This document shows, in pieces, positions 1-9,759 of a DNA stretch of 64,000 bases. The notes under the pieces were generated by a model that was given only the letters and a program-made list of their open reading frames with translations, ran no database searches and was not told the origin of the DNA. The first letter of the stretch is position 1. Each line of letters opens with the position of its first letter. The stretch spans positions 85,289 through 149,288 of the forward strand of contig NZ_JAGGPN010000020.1 in assembly GCF_018613795.1 (NCBI RefSeq). The letters are read 5' to 3'. This DNA comes from Arthrobacter sp. ISL-65. Lineage in GTDB: Bacteria > Actinomycetota > Actinomycetes > Actinomycetales > Micrococcaceae. Both the position numbers and the translations under genes were made by a program.

Positions 1-1220
1 TCGACGAAGATGCCGACGATTACGGATCCGATGAGGGCGCCGAATACGGTACCGAGACCGCCAAGGGTCACACCGGCGAAGATGAGCAGTAGGATCTGCG
101 AGCCCATGTCGAAGGTGACGCCCGGGCGGTAATAGGCCCAGAGGATGCCTCCGAGCGAGGCCAGTACACCGCCTGTAATCCAGACGATCCGGATCACGGA
201 GTCGACGTCGATGCCGGAGGCGGCGGCCAGGGCCGGGTTGTCGGCCACCGCCCGGGTTGCCTTACCCAGCCTCGTCTTCAGCAGCACAACGCCGATGAGG
301 GCAATCACGACGGCGCTGATAATCAGTGACCACAGGTTGTTGGGGGAGATGGAGACCGGGCCGATCTGGATTTCCGCACTCTGCGCGAACGGCAGCTGCT
401 GGGTGGCTCCGCCAAAGAAGAACTGGATGATGTAGCGGACCGCCAGGGCCAGGCCGATGCTGACGATCATCATGGGCACCAGACCGGTGCCGCGGCGGCG
501 CAGGGGACGCCACAGCCCCGCGTCCTGCACGTAGCCCAGGAGTCCGCCTCCGACGAGCGCCAGGATGACGGCCAGCCAGAATGGCAGGTTCATGGCACTG
601 AATCCGAAGACCAGGACGGCGCCGAGGGTCACCATCTCGCCATGTGCGAAGTTGGTGAGCCCTGTGGTGCCGAAGATCAGGGACAGCCCCACCGAGGCGA
701 GGGCCAGCAGAAGCCCGAAGCTGAGGCCGGCCACGAGCCTGTTGAGCAGGTTTTGGCCAAAGTCCTGCTGCTGCACCACGATGCCCTTGCCGAAGGCGAA
801 GATAACCGAGAGGTTTGAGGTCTGGCCGAACGTGACATTGCGGGGATTGGCCTGGCCCTCGGCGAGCTTGATGCCTTCCGGGAGCGTCGATTCGTCCAGT
901 TCGATTTCCCAGGCGCCCTGGTTGGGAACGCCTATCCGCCAGGAACCGTTGGCGCCCGAGGTTGCCTCACCGGTGAAGTCACCGCTCTTGGCGGTGATCT
1001 TGACGCCCTCGAGGGGGCGCCGTGCGTCGTCGCGGAGGAAGCCGCTGATGCTGTTCTGAAACTGCTGGTTCGACGGGGGTGGCGTCGGAGCTGGAGTGCC
1101 GGCCTGCGATGCCGGCGCTGCGGCCAGCAGAAGTGCCACGACGGCGGAGGCAATGGCCCCCCATACCTTCAGCAGCCCGGCCGGCCGCCGGATAGGCAGG
1201 CCTCTCGGTGTGCGTCTCAA
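1..1220 (-). CDS. Branched-chain amino acid ABC transporter permease (LivH type) with N-terminal extracytoplasmic domain, 3' end cut by window
   Basis: Inner-membrane permease of a Liv/HAAT-type ABC importer. The frame starts at a TTG (1218-1220) preceded by GGAGG at 8 nt and stays open to the window edge, giving about 406 codons with the C-terminus missing. Residues about 20-40 form a signal-like hydrophobic segment followed by a Thr/Pro-rich linker. Residues about 55-130 look like a small beta-sandwich of the carboxypeptidase-regulatory type (motifs SISGFLRDD, LEGVKITAK, SGANGSWRI). From about residue 148 it is a LivH-like permease, with LSLIFGTTGLTNFAHGEMV and ATRAVADNPALAAASGID, the latter being the loop that meets the ATPase. 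The N-terminal domain is absent from Escherichia coli LivH. The remaining Liv genes should lie to the left of the window. Confidence 0.85.
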   Translation of the reverse strand, partial: MRRTPRGLPIRRPAGLLKVWGAIASAVVALLLAAAPASQAGTPAPTPPPSNQQFQNSISGFLRDDARRPLEGVKITAKSGDFTGEATSGANGSWRIGVPNQGAWEIELDESTLPEGIKLAEGQANPRNVTFGQTSNLSVIFAFGKGIVVQQQDFGQNLLNRLVAGLSFGLLLALASVGLSLIFGTTGLTNFAHGEMVTLGAVLVFGFSAMNLPFWLAVILALVGGGLLGYVQDAGLWRPLRRRGTGLVPMMIVSIGLALAVRYIIQFFFGGATQQLPFAQSAEIQIGPVSISPNNLWSLIISAVVIALIGVVLLKTRLGKATRAVADNPALAAASGIDVDSVIRIVWITGGVLASLGGILWAYYRPGVTFDMGSQILLLIFAGVTLGGLGTVFGALIGSVIVGIFV

Positions 1221-1523
1221 ATTGAAAACCTCCACGTGGGGGTGGTTGCGTCTGCTTCGTTGCAGCCGCTGCGAACGGAGGGTGGCGGATATCGGTGCTG
1301 GTGGAGCGGGTCTTGACTAACTGTGATATCCGTCACCCTGACCCGCTTATCGTACAGCGCAGGCAGTACAAACCGCGTGGGCGGAGCTGGCCATCAGATA
1401 GCGATCCGGTAACAACTCAAAAGCCCGCTGCCCGGGCGGAACTTTCCCTGCCGCTGGCGCGTAGGAATTGGTAGCGTGAGCTGTAGATTCATCACTCAAC
1501 CCCATACATGGAGGACACCCGCA
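1221..1523. other. Divergent intergenic region
   Basis: About 300 nt between the leftward permease gene and the rightward Bax inhibitor-like gene. It holds the GGAGG ribosome site of the permease and two GATATC sextets about 35 nt apart (1288-1293 and 1325-1330) that pair as a loose inverted repeat. The TAGCGT -10 box of the rightward gene lies at its right end. No small gene is convincing here. Confidence 0.5.
1472..1477 (+). promoter_or_regulatory. Predicted -10 box (TAGCGT) for the Bax inhibitor-like gene
   Basis: TAGCGT matches the TANNNT -10 pattern used repeatedly in this window. It would give a leader of about 40 nt carrying the GGAGG ribosome site at 1510-1514. No clear -35 box is visible. 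Confidence 0.35.
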
Positions 1524-2429
1524 ATGGCACTTGGCGGAAACCCGATCTTCAACGGAAAGAATTTCCGTGGAGCCACCCAGGCACCGCCTGTCCCGCAGGC
1601 GTACGGCCACAACAACTTCGGCCAGGGCCGCGGTCCCGGCCAGGTCATGGACGCCCAGTCCGGCTGGATGTCGCAGCAGCAGAACATGACCAACGACCAG
1701 CTGCAGCAGATGTACAACCGGCCTGCAGCTAGCCCCGCCGAAACCGGACGAATGACCTTCGACGACGTCATCGTCAAGACCGCCATCTGCCTTGCGGCAG
1801 TGGTGGCCGGTGCCGCCGTCACCCTGGTCGTGGGCCAGTCCCTCGCCAGCCTGCTCATGATCGTCGGCGCGCTGGGCGGCTTTGTGCTGGCTCTCGTCAA
1901 CACGTTCAAGAAGCAGCCGTCGCCGGCCCTCATCCTGGCCTACGCGGCCCTCGAAGGACTGTTCCTCGGCGGCCTGACCCGCATCCTTGACGGTCTTTAC
2001 CCGGGCGTCGGCCTGCAGGCGGTCATCGGCACGCTGTCCGTCTTCGCCGTGACGCTGCTGCTCTTCAAGAGCGGCAAGGTCCGCGCCACGCCCAAGGCGA
2101 TGCGCTTCTTCATGATCGCCACCATCGGCTACGCGGTCTTCGCCCTGATCAACATGATCATGATGTGGACCGGTGCCGTGGATTCCCCCTTCGGCCTGCG
2201 CACGAGCTTCCAGATCTTCGGCATTCCGCTGGGCGTCTTCATCGGCCTGCTGGCGATCGGCCTCGCCGCGTTCTCGCTGATCATGGACTTCACCAGCATT
2301 GAGGCGGGCGTCCGGAGCGGAGCGCCGGAGCGCTTCTCCTGGACCGCCGCCTTCGGCCTTACCGTGACGCTCGTGTGGCTGTACGTGGAAATCATCCGCC
2401 TGCTGGCCATCCTCCGGGGCGACGACTAG
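1524..2429 (+). CDS. Bax inhibitor-1/YccA family membrane protein
   Basis: Integral membrane protein of 301 aa. The ATG at 1524 is chosen because GGAGG lies 9 nt upstream; the in-frame codons before it lack a ribosome site. The first 80 residues are Gln/Asn/Gly-rich and soluble (NPIFNGKNFRG, QQQNMTND). About seven hydrophobic segments follow between residues about 85 and 300, ending in a charged C-terminus (AILRGDD). The hydrophobic pattern and Asp-containing loops match the actinobacterial YccA/Bax inhibitor-1-like family, some members of which are pH-sensitive calcium leak channels. Its role here is unknown. The gene is monocistronic, with its own promoter and a strong hairpin after it. Confidence 0.85.
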   Translation: MALGGNPIFNGKNFRGATQAPPVPQAYGHNNFGQGRGPGQVMDAQSGWMSQQQNMTNDQLQQMYNRPAASPAETGRMTFDDVIVKTAICLAAVVAGAAVTLVVGQSLASLLMIVGALGGFVLALVNTFKKQPSPALILAYAALEGLFLGGLTRILDGLYPGVGLQAVIGTLSVFAVTLLLFKSGKVRATPKAMRFFMIATIGYAVFALINMIMMWTGAVDSPFGLRTSFQIFGIPLGVFIGLLAIGLAAFSLIMDFTSIEAGVRSGAPERFSWTAAFGLTVTLVWLYVEIIRLLAILRGDD

Positions 2430-2482
2430 CCGGCATCCCGCCGTCGTAATTCAATAGCACCAGCAACTTAACAGCACCAACA

Positions 2483-2517
2483 GAGAGTGGGCCCGCCAAC
2501 CGGCGGGGCCCACTCTC
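2483..2517 (+). terminator. Hairpin terminator after the Bax inhibitor-like gene
   Basis: GAGAGTGGGCCCGCC pairs with GGCGGGGCCCACTCTC across a 4-nt loop, with one bulged G. No U-tract follows, as is common in actinobacteria. It could also stop read-through from the convergent thiolase gene. Confidence 0.7.
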
Positions 2518-2527
2518 GCGTTAAGGC

Positions 2528-2598
2528 TGGAGTTTTTTGTCCACTTATTGGGACTTGAGGGGCCATTTTTGGAGCCATTATCTGTACAAAAACTCCAA
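2528..2598. repeat. About 70-bp imperfect palindromic element
   Basis: The left arm (2528-2548) begins TGGAGTTTTTTGTCC. The right arm (2578-2597), read on the minus strand, begins TGGAGTTTTTGTACAG, so the ends form an inverted repeat of about 20 bp with one indel and a few mismatches. It lies just beyond the thiolase stop codon. A diverged copy of the right arm occurs at 25623-25642. Confidence 0.5.
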
Positions 2599-2606
2599 CG
2601 GGGAGG

Positions 2607-3845
2607 CTAGGTGAGGCGCTCCAGCACCACGGCCATGCCCTGCCCGCCGCCGACGCACAAAGTTGCGAGGCCCAGCGTTCCGTCCGTCTCGCGCAGTCCG
2701 TTGAGCAGCGTGGTGGTCATCCGTGCGCCGGTCATGCCGAACGGATGGCCGAGCGCGATGGCGCCGCCGTGCACGTTGAGCTTCGCGGGGTCGATTTTCA
2801 GTTCGCGGGCGCTGGCCACCACCTGGACGGCGAAGGCCTCGTTGAGCTCCACCAGATCGATGTCGTCGATGTCCAGGCGGGCGCGGGCGAGCGCCTGCCG
2901 GGAGGCTTCCACCGGCCCCATCCCCATCAGCTCTGGGGACAGGGCGGTGGCGGCAGTGGAGACGATTTTTGCCAGCGGCTCGAGCCCCAGGTCCCGGGCG
3001 AGGTCGTAGCTCATGACGACCAGGGCGGCGGCGCCGTCATTGAGCGGGCACGCGTTGCCTGCGGTGACAGTGCCCTCCCGCCGGAAGACCGGCTGCAGGG
3101 CGCTGACGGCGCCGAGGGTCACGCCGGGCCGCGGCGAATCGTCCCGGTCCACCAGCGTGCCGTCCCGCCGCTCGTAGGCCGTGATTTCGCGGAAATAGAA
3201 GCCGGAGTGGATCGCGGCCTCGGCACGGTTCTGGCTCAGCACCGCCCATTCGTCCTGGTCCGCGCGGCTGATCCCGTAGGAGGTGGCCACGTTCTCGGCC
3301 GTCTGGCCCATGGCGATATAGATGTCCGGCATCCGGCCGCCCAGCCGGGGATCCGTCCAGGGCGTGTTCGACTCGGCGCGCGCGGCCGTCCGGTGGCGGG
3401 CCGGTTCGAACAGCGGGTTGTGGTTCCCTGCTCCGGTTTCGCCCGCCCCGGCCCAGTCCTGGTAGCGCGACACGGCTTCGACGCCGGCCGCCACGAACGC
3501 CTGGCCCTCGCCCGCCCGGATGGCATGGAAGGCCATCCGGAGCGTCTGCAGGCTGGAGGCGCAGAACCTGTTGACGGTGGCGGCGGGCACGTTGTCCAAA
3601 CCGGCGAGAATGGTGACGACGCGGGCCATGTTGGAACCGGCCTCGCCGCTCGGTTCGGCGCAGCCGAGGTACAGGTCGTCCAGGCCCGGCCCGCTGTCCC
3701 CGGTAGGGTCGAATGCCGGCAGTTTGGCCAGCGCCGCCCTGACCATGGCCGCGGCCAGATCGTCCGGCCGCTCGTCCTTCAGCGAGCCCTTGAAGGCGCG
3801 GCCGATCGGGCTCCTGGCGGTTGAAACAATGACTGCTTCAGGCAT
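2607..3845 (-). CDS. Acetyl-CoA acyltransferase/acetyltransferase (thiolase)
   Basis: Thiolase of 412 aa that condenses or cleaves acyl-CoA using CoA, in beta-oxidation or acetoacetyl-CoA metabolism. It begins with the family start (MPEAVIVSTARSPIG). The nucleophilic Cys is at about 95 in NRFCASSLQT, His at about 367 in GHPFGMTGAR, and the second Cys at about 397 in CVGGGQGMA, so all catalytic residues are present and the length is normal. The ATG start is supported by a TAGGCT box exactly 6 nt upstream, implying a leaderless transcript. No partner beta-oxidation gene is adjacent, so its pathway cannot be settled. Chain-length preference cannot be read from the sequence. Confidence 0.9.
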   Translation of the reverse strand: MPEAVIVSTARSPIGRAFKGSLKDERPDDLAAAMVRAALAKLPAFDPTGDSGPGLDDLYLGCAEPSGEAGSNMARVVTILAGLDNVPAATVNRFCASSLQTLRMAFHAIRAGEGQAFVAAGVEAVSRYQDWAGAGETGAGNHNPLFEPARHRTAARAESNTPWTDPRLGGRMPDIYIAMGQTAENVATSYGISRADQDEWAVLSQNRAEAAIHSGFYFREITAYERRDGTLVDRDDSPRPGVTLGAVSALQPVFRREGTVTAGNACPLNDGAAALVVMSYDLARDLGLEPLAKIVSTAATALSPELMGMGPVEASRQALARARLDIDDIDLVELNEAFAVQVVASARELKIDPAKLNVHGGAIALGHPFGMTGARMTTTLLNGLRETDGTLGLATLCVGGGQGMAVVLERLT

Positions 3846-3851
3846 GCGACC

Positions 3852-3857
3852 AGCCTA
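3852..3857 (-). promoter_or_regulatory. -10 box TAGGCT, 6 nt before the thiolase ATG (leaderless)
   Basis: TAGGCT on the minus strand, then GGTCGC, then ATG. There is no Shine-Dalgarno sequence. The spacing places transcription initiation at or next to the start codon. Confidence 0.6.
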
Positions 3858-3880
3858 CGCCCGTACGTCCGCATGAACAG

Positions 3881-5034
3881 CTACGCCAGCCGCATGGCCC
3901 CGGCCGCCGGAGTGACCGTGAAGATGTCCGGCGCGGTGTACCCCGCCTCGGCAAAGGACCGTACGACGGCGGTACGCACCTGCTGCTCCTCGCTCACCGG
4001 GGTCAGGGCGATGGCGGCGCCGCCGAAACCTCCGCCGGTCATCCGGGCGCCAATGGCGCCGTTTGCCCGGGAGGCCTCGACGGCGAGATCGAGTTCGGCG
4101 CACGAGATTTCGAAGTCGTCGCGCATGGATGCATGGCTGGCGTCGAGCTGGGCGCCGATAGCCGACGGGCCCTGCTGCCCCAGGAGTTCCACGGTCTGCA
4201 GCACGCGGTCGTTCTCGGTGACGACGTGCCGGACACGGCGGAAGGTGACCTCGTCCAGCAGCCCGCTGGCTTCCTCCAGGTCCCCCGGCGTGACATCGCG
4301 CAGAGCCTTGACGCCCAGCACCTCGGCGCCCAGTTCACAGGAGGCACGGCGGGAGGCGTAGCCGCCGTCGGCATGGGAATGGGAAACCTTGGTGTCGATG
4401 ACCAGCAGGACGAGGCCGGCAGCCTCGGCCTCGAAGGGGACCAGCTGGACGCTCTGGTCGCGGCAGTCCAGGAACACAGCGTGGCCCTTCGAACCGCGCA
4501 GGGAGGCGGACTGATCCATGATGCCCGTGGGTGCACCGACGAAGTCGTTCTCCGCGCGCTGCGTGGCCAGCACCATGTCCTCCGGTCCCAGGCCTGCGCC
4601 GGTGAGGTCATTGAGTGCCGAAATCACCGCGCATTCAATGGCGTGTGAGGAGGACAGGCCGGCGCCGAGGGGTACGTCGGAGTCCAGCAGCAGGTCCAGG
4701 CCAGGGACGTCGATGCCGCGCTGCTGCAGGGACCAGATGACGCCCAGCGGGTACTTGGTCCAGCCCTTGGCCGCCGGGCCCGCCAGCGAAGAGGTGTCCG
4801 CCGTCGTGATTCCCTGGTCGCCGTAAGTCGAGAGCAGCCGGAGGGTGGAGTCGGGGCGGACCCCCACGGCCACGCGGGCGGTCCTGTCAATCGCGAACGG
4901 CAGCACGAAGCCCTCGTTGTAGTCAGTGTGTTCGCCGATCAGGTTGACCCTGCCGGGGGCCTGCCACACGCCGTCGGGTTGGCGGCCGAACGCCGAGTTG
5001 AACTGGGCAGCGAGGCCGGTGGTGGCGGGGGCGG

Positions 5035-5038
<4 letters not shown>
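3881..5038 (-). CDS. galK: Galactokinase
   Basis: Phosphorylates alpha-D-galactose with ATP to galactose-1-phosphate, the first step of the Leloir pathway. At 385 aa it is normal length. GHMP-kinase signatures are all present: the galactose-binding motif GRVNLIGEHTDYN (residues 29-41), the phosphate-binding loop PLGAGLSSSHA (123-133) and the C-terminal MTGGGFGGAAIAL (333-345). The ATG overlaps the stop of galT as ATGA, so translation is coupled to galT and the DeoR regulator in a single deoR-galT-galK unit. No galE is present in this cluster. Confidence 0.96.
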
Positions 5039-6194
<1,156 letters not shown>

Positions 6195-6198
<4 letters not shown>

Positions 6199-7103
6199 GC
6201 GTCATTTCCTTTGTACGCGGTAGCCGACGGCGTCTGGCCGTCCGGGAGGCGGGGAGTGGAGGGGGCTGGTCTTAAGGGGTCTGGTGTTGCGGGAGCGGGG
6301 ATCCCGGGGGCAGCAGTTATATGTGCCAGCCGCAGCTCGCCAACGGACTGCCGGAGCAGCTCCTCGGCGGCCGGGCCGGCGGAGCCTGTGCTGATCCGGT
6401 CGTCGGTGATGAGGATGCCGACAGCTGACAGCGGGGAGATCCCGGCGAGCCCCACGCTCCCGTACTTCGTGGCGTCTGCGAGCACTGCCACCTTGTCCGA
6501 CGCCGCGATCATGGCGGCGTTGACCTCGGACTCGAGGAGGTTCGGTGAGGTGATGCCGGCCTTCGGGTCGAAGCCGTGCACGCCCATGAAGCACAGGTCG
6601 GCATGCAGGGTGTCCAGTGCGTGCACCGTTACCGGGCCCACAAGGGCCTCGGAGGGTGTCCGCTGGCCGCCCAGGACCACGGTGCGGATGCCGCCGTCGC
6701 CTGCCGACTCCAGGGCGCTAGCCACCATGAGGGAGTTGGTGGCCACCGTGAGCCCGAGGTCCCGGGGGAGCAGCCGCGCGAGCTCATGGGTGGTGGTGCC
6801 GCCGGAAACCAGCAGGGTCATGCCGGGGCGGAGCAGCGTGAGGGCCTCCGCGGCGATGGCCCGTTTCGCCTCCGTTTCCCGGGCCGACTTGGCGCCGAAC
6901 CCCGGCTCGAGTGCACTGAACGCCGCAGCGCGTGTGGCGCCGCCATGAACCCGCAGCAGTTGGCCTTCGGCGTCGAGCGCGTCGATGTCGCGCCGGACGG
7001 TCATTTCGGACACGCGGAGCAGGTCCGCCAGTGCCGCCACGCGGACGGTGCCTTCGGCGTCGAGTTCCTGGAGGATGCGGTGCTGGCGCTGCGTTGCGAG
7101 CAT
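6195..7103 (-). CDS. DeoR/GlpR family transcriptional regulator of the galactose operon
   Basis: Sugar-phosphate-responsive repressor of 302 aa. The N-terminal DeoR winged helix-turn-helix (MLATQRQHRILQELDAEG, then SEMTVRRDIDAL and HGGATR) is followed by the DeoRC sensor domain, including SGGTTTHELARLL and DATKYGSVGLAG. The ATG has a strong AAAGGAGG ribosome site. As first gene of the galTK operon it probably controls its own operon, and perhaps the divergent aldose epimerase, through the AT-rich stretch between them. The ligand is inferred to be a galactose pathway intermediate. Confidence 0.9.
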
Positions 7104-7177
7104 GTTGATCCTCCTTTCCCTGCGAGCTCAGCTGGCTGTGCGCCCGGTCACTGTTTATGGCTCTTCCCATTGTGGCA

Positions 7178-7217
7178 CAAAGCGATCAAAAACAAATACT
7201 TTCTAACAAAAGATAAC
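7178..7217. promoter_or_regulatory. AT-rich candidate operator between the DeoR gene and aldose epimerase
   Basis: A 40-nt island that is far more AT-rich than its surroundings. On the minus strand it contains repeated TTTGTT-like words (CTTTTGTTAG and TATTTGTTTTTG). DeoR-family regulators often bind direct T-rich repeats. It lies between the deoR-galT-galK start and the divergent epimerase, so it could regulate both directions. Confidence 0.45.
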
Positions 7218-7264
7218 AGGAGCTGCTCCTTCGAGGTGGTGCATGCGTTGTGGGGCGGGCGTTG

Positions 7265-7270
7265 TACGGT
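7265..7270 (+). promoter_or_regulatory. -10 box TACGGT, 6 nt before the epimerase ATG (leaderless)
   Basis: TACGGT, then AGGTCC, then ATG at 7277. This decides the start against the in-frame GTG at 7250, which would lie upstream of the transcript. Confidence 0.55.
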
Positions 7271-7276
7271 AGGTCC

Positions 7277-8254
7277 ATGACTCCCGGCGCGACTTCCGAA
7301 ACCAGCGATTCCCCGACGGCCAGCGATGCCCCGACGACCCAGCAGCGCTACGCCACGGGCAGGCAGTACGAGCTCAGGCGCGGCGATGCGCTCGCCGTGG
7401 TCACCGAGCTGGCTGCCGGGCTGCGGTGGTACAGCCGCGGAGATGTCCAGCTGACGGAGTCCTACGGGGACTCCGTCATTCCGCCCGGCGCCACGGGCAT
7501 CACCCTGGCGCCGTGGGCCAACCGGATAGAGGACGGCGTCTGGCACCTGAACGGCAAGAAGCAGCAGCTGGATATCACCGAGGTTTCCAAAAACAACGCC
7601 AGCCACGGGCTCCTGCGCAACGCGTCGTACTCGCTGGTCGCCGAATCCGAGTTTGCCGTGACCCTCGAGGCGACCGTCTTCCCCCAGCACGGCTACCCCT
7701 TCCTGCTGCGGCACCGCGTAGAGTACGCCCTGGCCGAGGACCTGGGCCTGGAGGTGCGGCAAACGCTGGTCAACGATTCCGAGGCCGAGGCGCCGTTCGT
7801 GCTGGGCGCGCACCCGTACCTCCGGATCGGCGATGTCCCCTCCGAGGACCTCACGCTGACGGTGGACGCCGCAACGCGGCTGGTGGCGGATGAGCGGCTC
7901 ATCCCGCGCAGCTCCGAACCCGTGTCCGCGGACAGCGACCTGCGGCAGGGAAGGACGGTGGGGGACCTGGATCTCGACGCCGCCCTGACGGATCTGGCGT
8001 TCGACGGCGGGATCGCCCGCCACACGCTGACCGCGCCGGACGGCCGCAGCGTCAGCCTGTGGCAGGACGAAACCTGCGCGTTCGTCCACGTGTTTGTCAG
8101 CCGCATCTACCCGGGCCGGTCCGCGGCCGTGGCAGTGGAACCGATGACGGGTCCGGCCAATGCCTTCAACTCCGGGGACAGCCTCCGCTGGCTGACGCCG
8201 GGGGACTCGTTCACCATCACCTGGGGTATCCGCGCTGACCTCGCTGGTGCCTAA
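7277..8254 (+). CDS. Aldose 1-epimerase family protein (mutarotase-like)
   Basis: Interconverts sugar anomers, supplying alpha-galactose to GalK or acting on a related hexose. The protein is 325 aa from the ATG at 7277. Family features are ITLAPWANRIEDGVW, the NASHGLLRNASY histidine motif, LGAHPYLRIGDV and the C-terminal VAVEPMTGPANAFNSG with the catalytic glutamate. The first 25 residues are a low-complexity Ser/Thr/Ala tail. It is divergent from the gal operon and shares the AT-rich region, which fits a role in galactose use. Confidence 0.88.
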   Translation: MTPGATSETSDSPTASDAPTTQQRYATGRQYELRRGDALAVVTELAAGLRWYSRGDVQLTESYGDSVIPPGATGITLAPWANRIEDGVWHLNGKKQQLDITEVSKNNASHGLLRNASYSLVAESEFAVTLEATVFPQHGYPFLLRHRVEYALAEDLGLEVRQTLVNDSEAEAPFVLGAHPYLRIGDVPSEDLTLTVDAATRLVADERLIPRSSEPVSADSDLRQGRTVGDLDLDAALTDLAFDGGIARHTLTAPDGRSVSLWQDETCAFVHVFVSRIYPGRSAAVAVEPMTGPANAFNSGDSLRWLTPGDSFTITWGIRADLAGA

Positions 8255-8273
8255 GCCGAGGAGTGCCCGCCCT

Positions 8274-8337
8274 GGGCAGTGACTGACCCGCGCGGTGACC
8301 GACCTGCGCGGTGACCGACCTGGGCAGTGCACAGTCG
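8274..8337. repeat. Short tandem repeat of a 16-bp unit
   Basis: Two perfect units of GCGCGGTGACCGACCT (8290-8305 and 8306-8321) are flanked by degenerate units starting GGGCAGTG at 8274 and 8322, about four units in all. It lies between the epimerase stop and the AI-2E-type permease start. No function is apparent. Confidence 0.7.
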
Positions 8338-8385
8338 GGCCGTGGCGCGTTTCCCATAGCCGGGCGGCTAGGGAAGTATTGGGCT

Positions 8386-9756
8386 ATGACGCCAGCAAAG
8401 GACGCCACACCAGAGGACGCAGCCAACACGACAGGCAGTGGCAGTGCCACGGGCGGGGCGAGCACACCAGGCGCTGCCCGGCCCTTCGGACGCCTGGAGC
8501 CGCGGCGCATCAGGACCGACCGTGACCTTGAGCAGGACATTCCTTACGGCGTGCGCATTGCGGCGGCATGGGCCTGGCGGCTGGGGCTGATTCTGCTGAT
8601 CACGGGTGCCCTGGTCTGGCTGCTGGCCAAGGTCAGCTTCCTCATCATTCCCGTCATGGTGGCGGCACTGCTTGCCGGCCTGTTGAGCCCCGTGGTGCGG
8701 AGGCTGCGGGAGTCGCGTGTCCCCAACGGGGGCGCCGTCGCCATCACGGTCCTGGGCTTCATCGGGCTCATCGCCGGTTCCCTTGCCCTGGTGGGCCGGC
8801 AGCTGGCCCTCGGTTTCCAGGAGCTGTGGAACCAGGCGCTGACCGGAATCCAGCAGATTCAGGACTGGCTGTCCCAGGGGCCGCTGCACCTGAGTGCGGC
8901 GCAGATCGACCAGTACATCAAGGAGGCCACGGCGGCGCTGCAGAACAACAGCAGCAGCATCCTCAGCGGAGCGCTCTCCTTCGGTAGCACGGCCGGGCAC
9001 TTCGCTGCCGGTATGGTCCTGGCACTGTTCATCCTGATCTTCTTCCTCCTCGAAGGCAGCCGCATTTGGGCGTTCCTGGTCCGGCTCCTGCCCCGTCGGG
9101 CCCGCGTCGCCACTGACGGCGCCGGGCGGCGCGGCTGGGCGTCCATGGTCAGCTATGCGCGGATCCAGATGTTCGTGGCCTTCGTGGACGCCGTCGGCAT
9201 CGGCGCGGGCGCGGCGATCATCGGGGTACCGCTGGCACTGCCCCTGGCCGTGTTGGTCTTCATCGGCTCCTTCATCCCCATCGTCGGTGCGCTCGTGACG
9301 GGTGCCATCGCGGTGCTGCTGGCCCTCGTGGCCAACGGCCCGGTCAACGCACTGATCATGCTGGGCATCGTGCTGCTGGTGCAGCAGCTGGAAAGCCACA
9401 TCCTGCAGCCACTGGTCATGGGCAAGGCCGTCGCCCTGCACCCGGTGGCCGTGATTCTGTCCGTTGCCGCCGGTTCCTACCTCGCCGGCATCCCCGGGGC
9501 GCTGTTCTCGGTCCCCATCCTGGCCGTAGCAAATTCGGCGATTCGGTATATTGCTGGCAGAACGTGGGAACATGAACTTGTGCCGGCTGCCGCGGGTACC
9601 GCAGGCCCGACCCCAGCCGACGAGGACAACACCTTCAAGGATGTCCCGCTGCCGGGCTCGCAGTCCGGCCACGGCAACGCTGCCGGCACTGCACACGGCA
9701 CCCCGGGCGGCAAGGCCGCTCCCGGTGCCGACGTCGAATCACCCAAAGGAGAATAG
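8386..9756 (+). CDS. AI-2E family transporter (PerM/YdiK-like membrane protein)
   Basis: Polytopic membrane protein of 456 aa. The ATG at 8386 is preferred over the in-frame GTG at 8311 because the upstream sequence is repeat-like and lacks family resemblance. After a disordered N-terminus (residues 1-60) come about eight hydrophobic segments, a periplasmic/cytoplasmic helical region around LGFQELWNQALTGIQQIQDWL, and the family motif VPLALPLAVLVFIGSFIPIVGA followed by QQLESHILQPLVMGKAV. Some family members export autoinducer-2, but many are ion/H+ antiporters, so the substrate is unknown. The C-terminal 70 residues are Gly/Pro/Ala-rich. It ends 3 nt before ilvA. Confidence 0.87.
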   Translation: MTPAKDATPEDAANTTGSGSATGGASTPGAARPFGRLEPRRIRTDRDLEQDIPYGVRIAAAWAWRLGLILLITGALVWLLAKVSFLIIPVMVAALLAGLLSPVVRRLRESRVPNGGAVAITVLGFIGLIAGSLALVGRQLALGFQELWNQALTGIQQIQDWLSQGPLHLSAAQIDQYIKEATAALQNNSSSILSGALSFGSTAGHFAAGMVLALFILIFFLLEGSRIWAFLVRLLPRRARVATDGAGRRGWASMVSYARIQMFVAFVDAVGIGAGAAIIGVPLALPLAVLVFIGSFIPIVGALVTGAIAVLLALVANGPVNALIMLGIVLLVQQLESHILQPLVMGKAVALHPVAVILSVAAGSYLAGIPGALFSVPILAVANSAIRYIAGRTWEHELVPAAAGTAGPTPADEDNTFKDVPLPGSQSGHGNAAGTAHGTPGGKAAPGADVESPKGE

Positions 9757-9759
9757 TTC

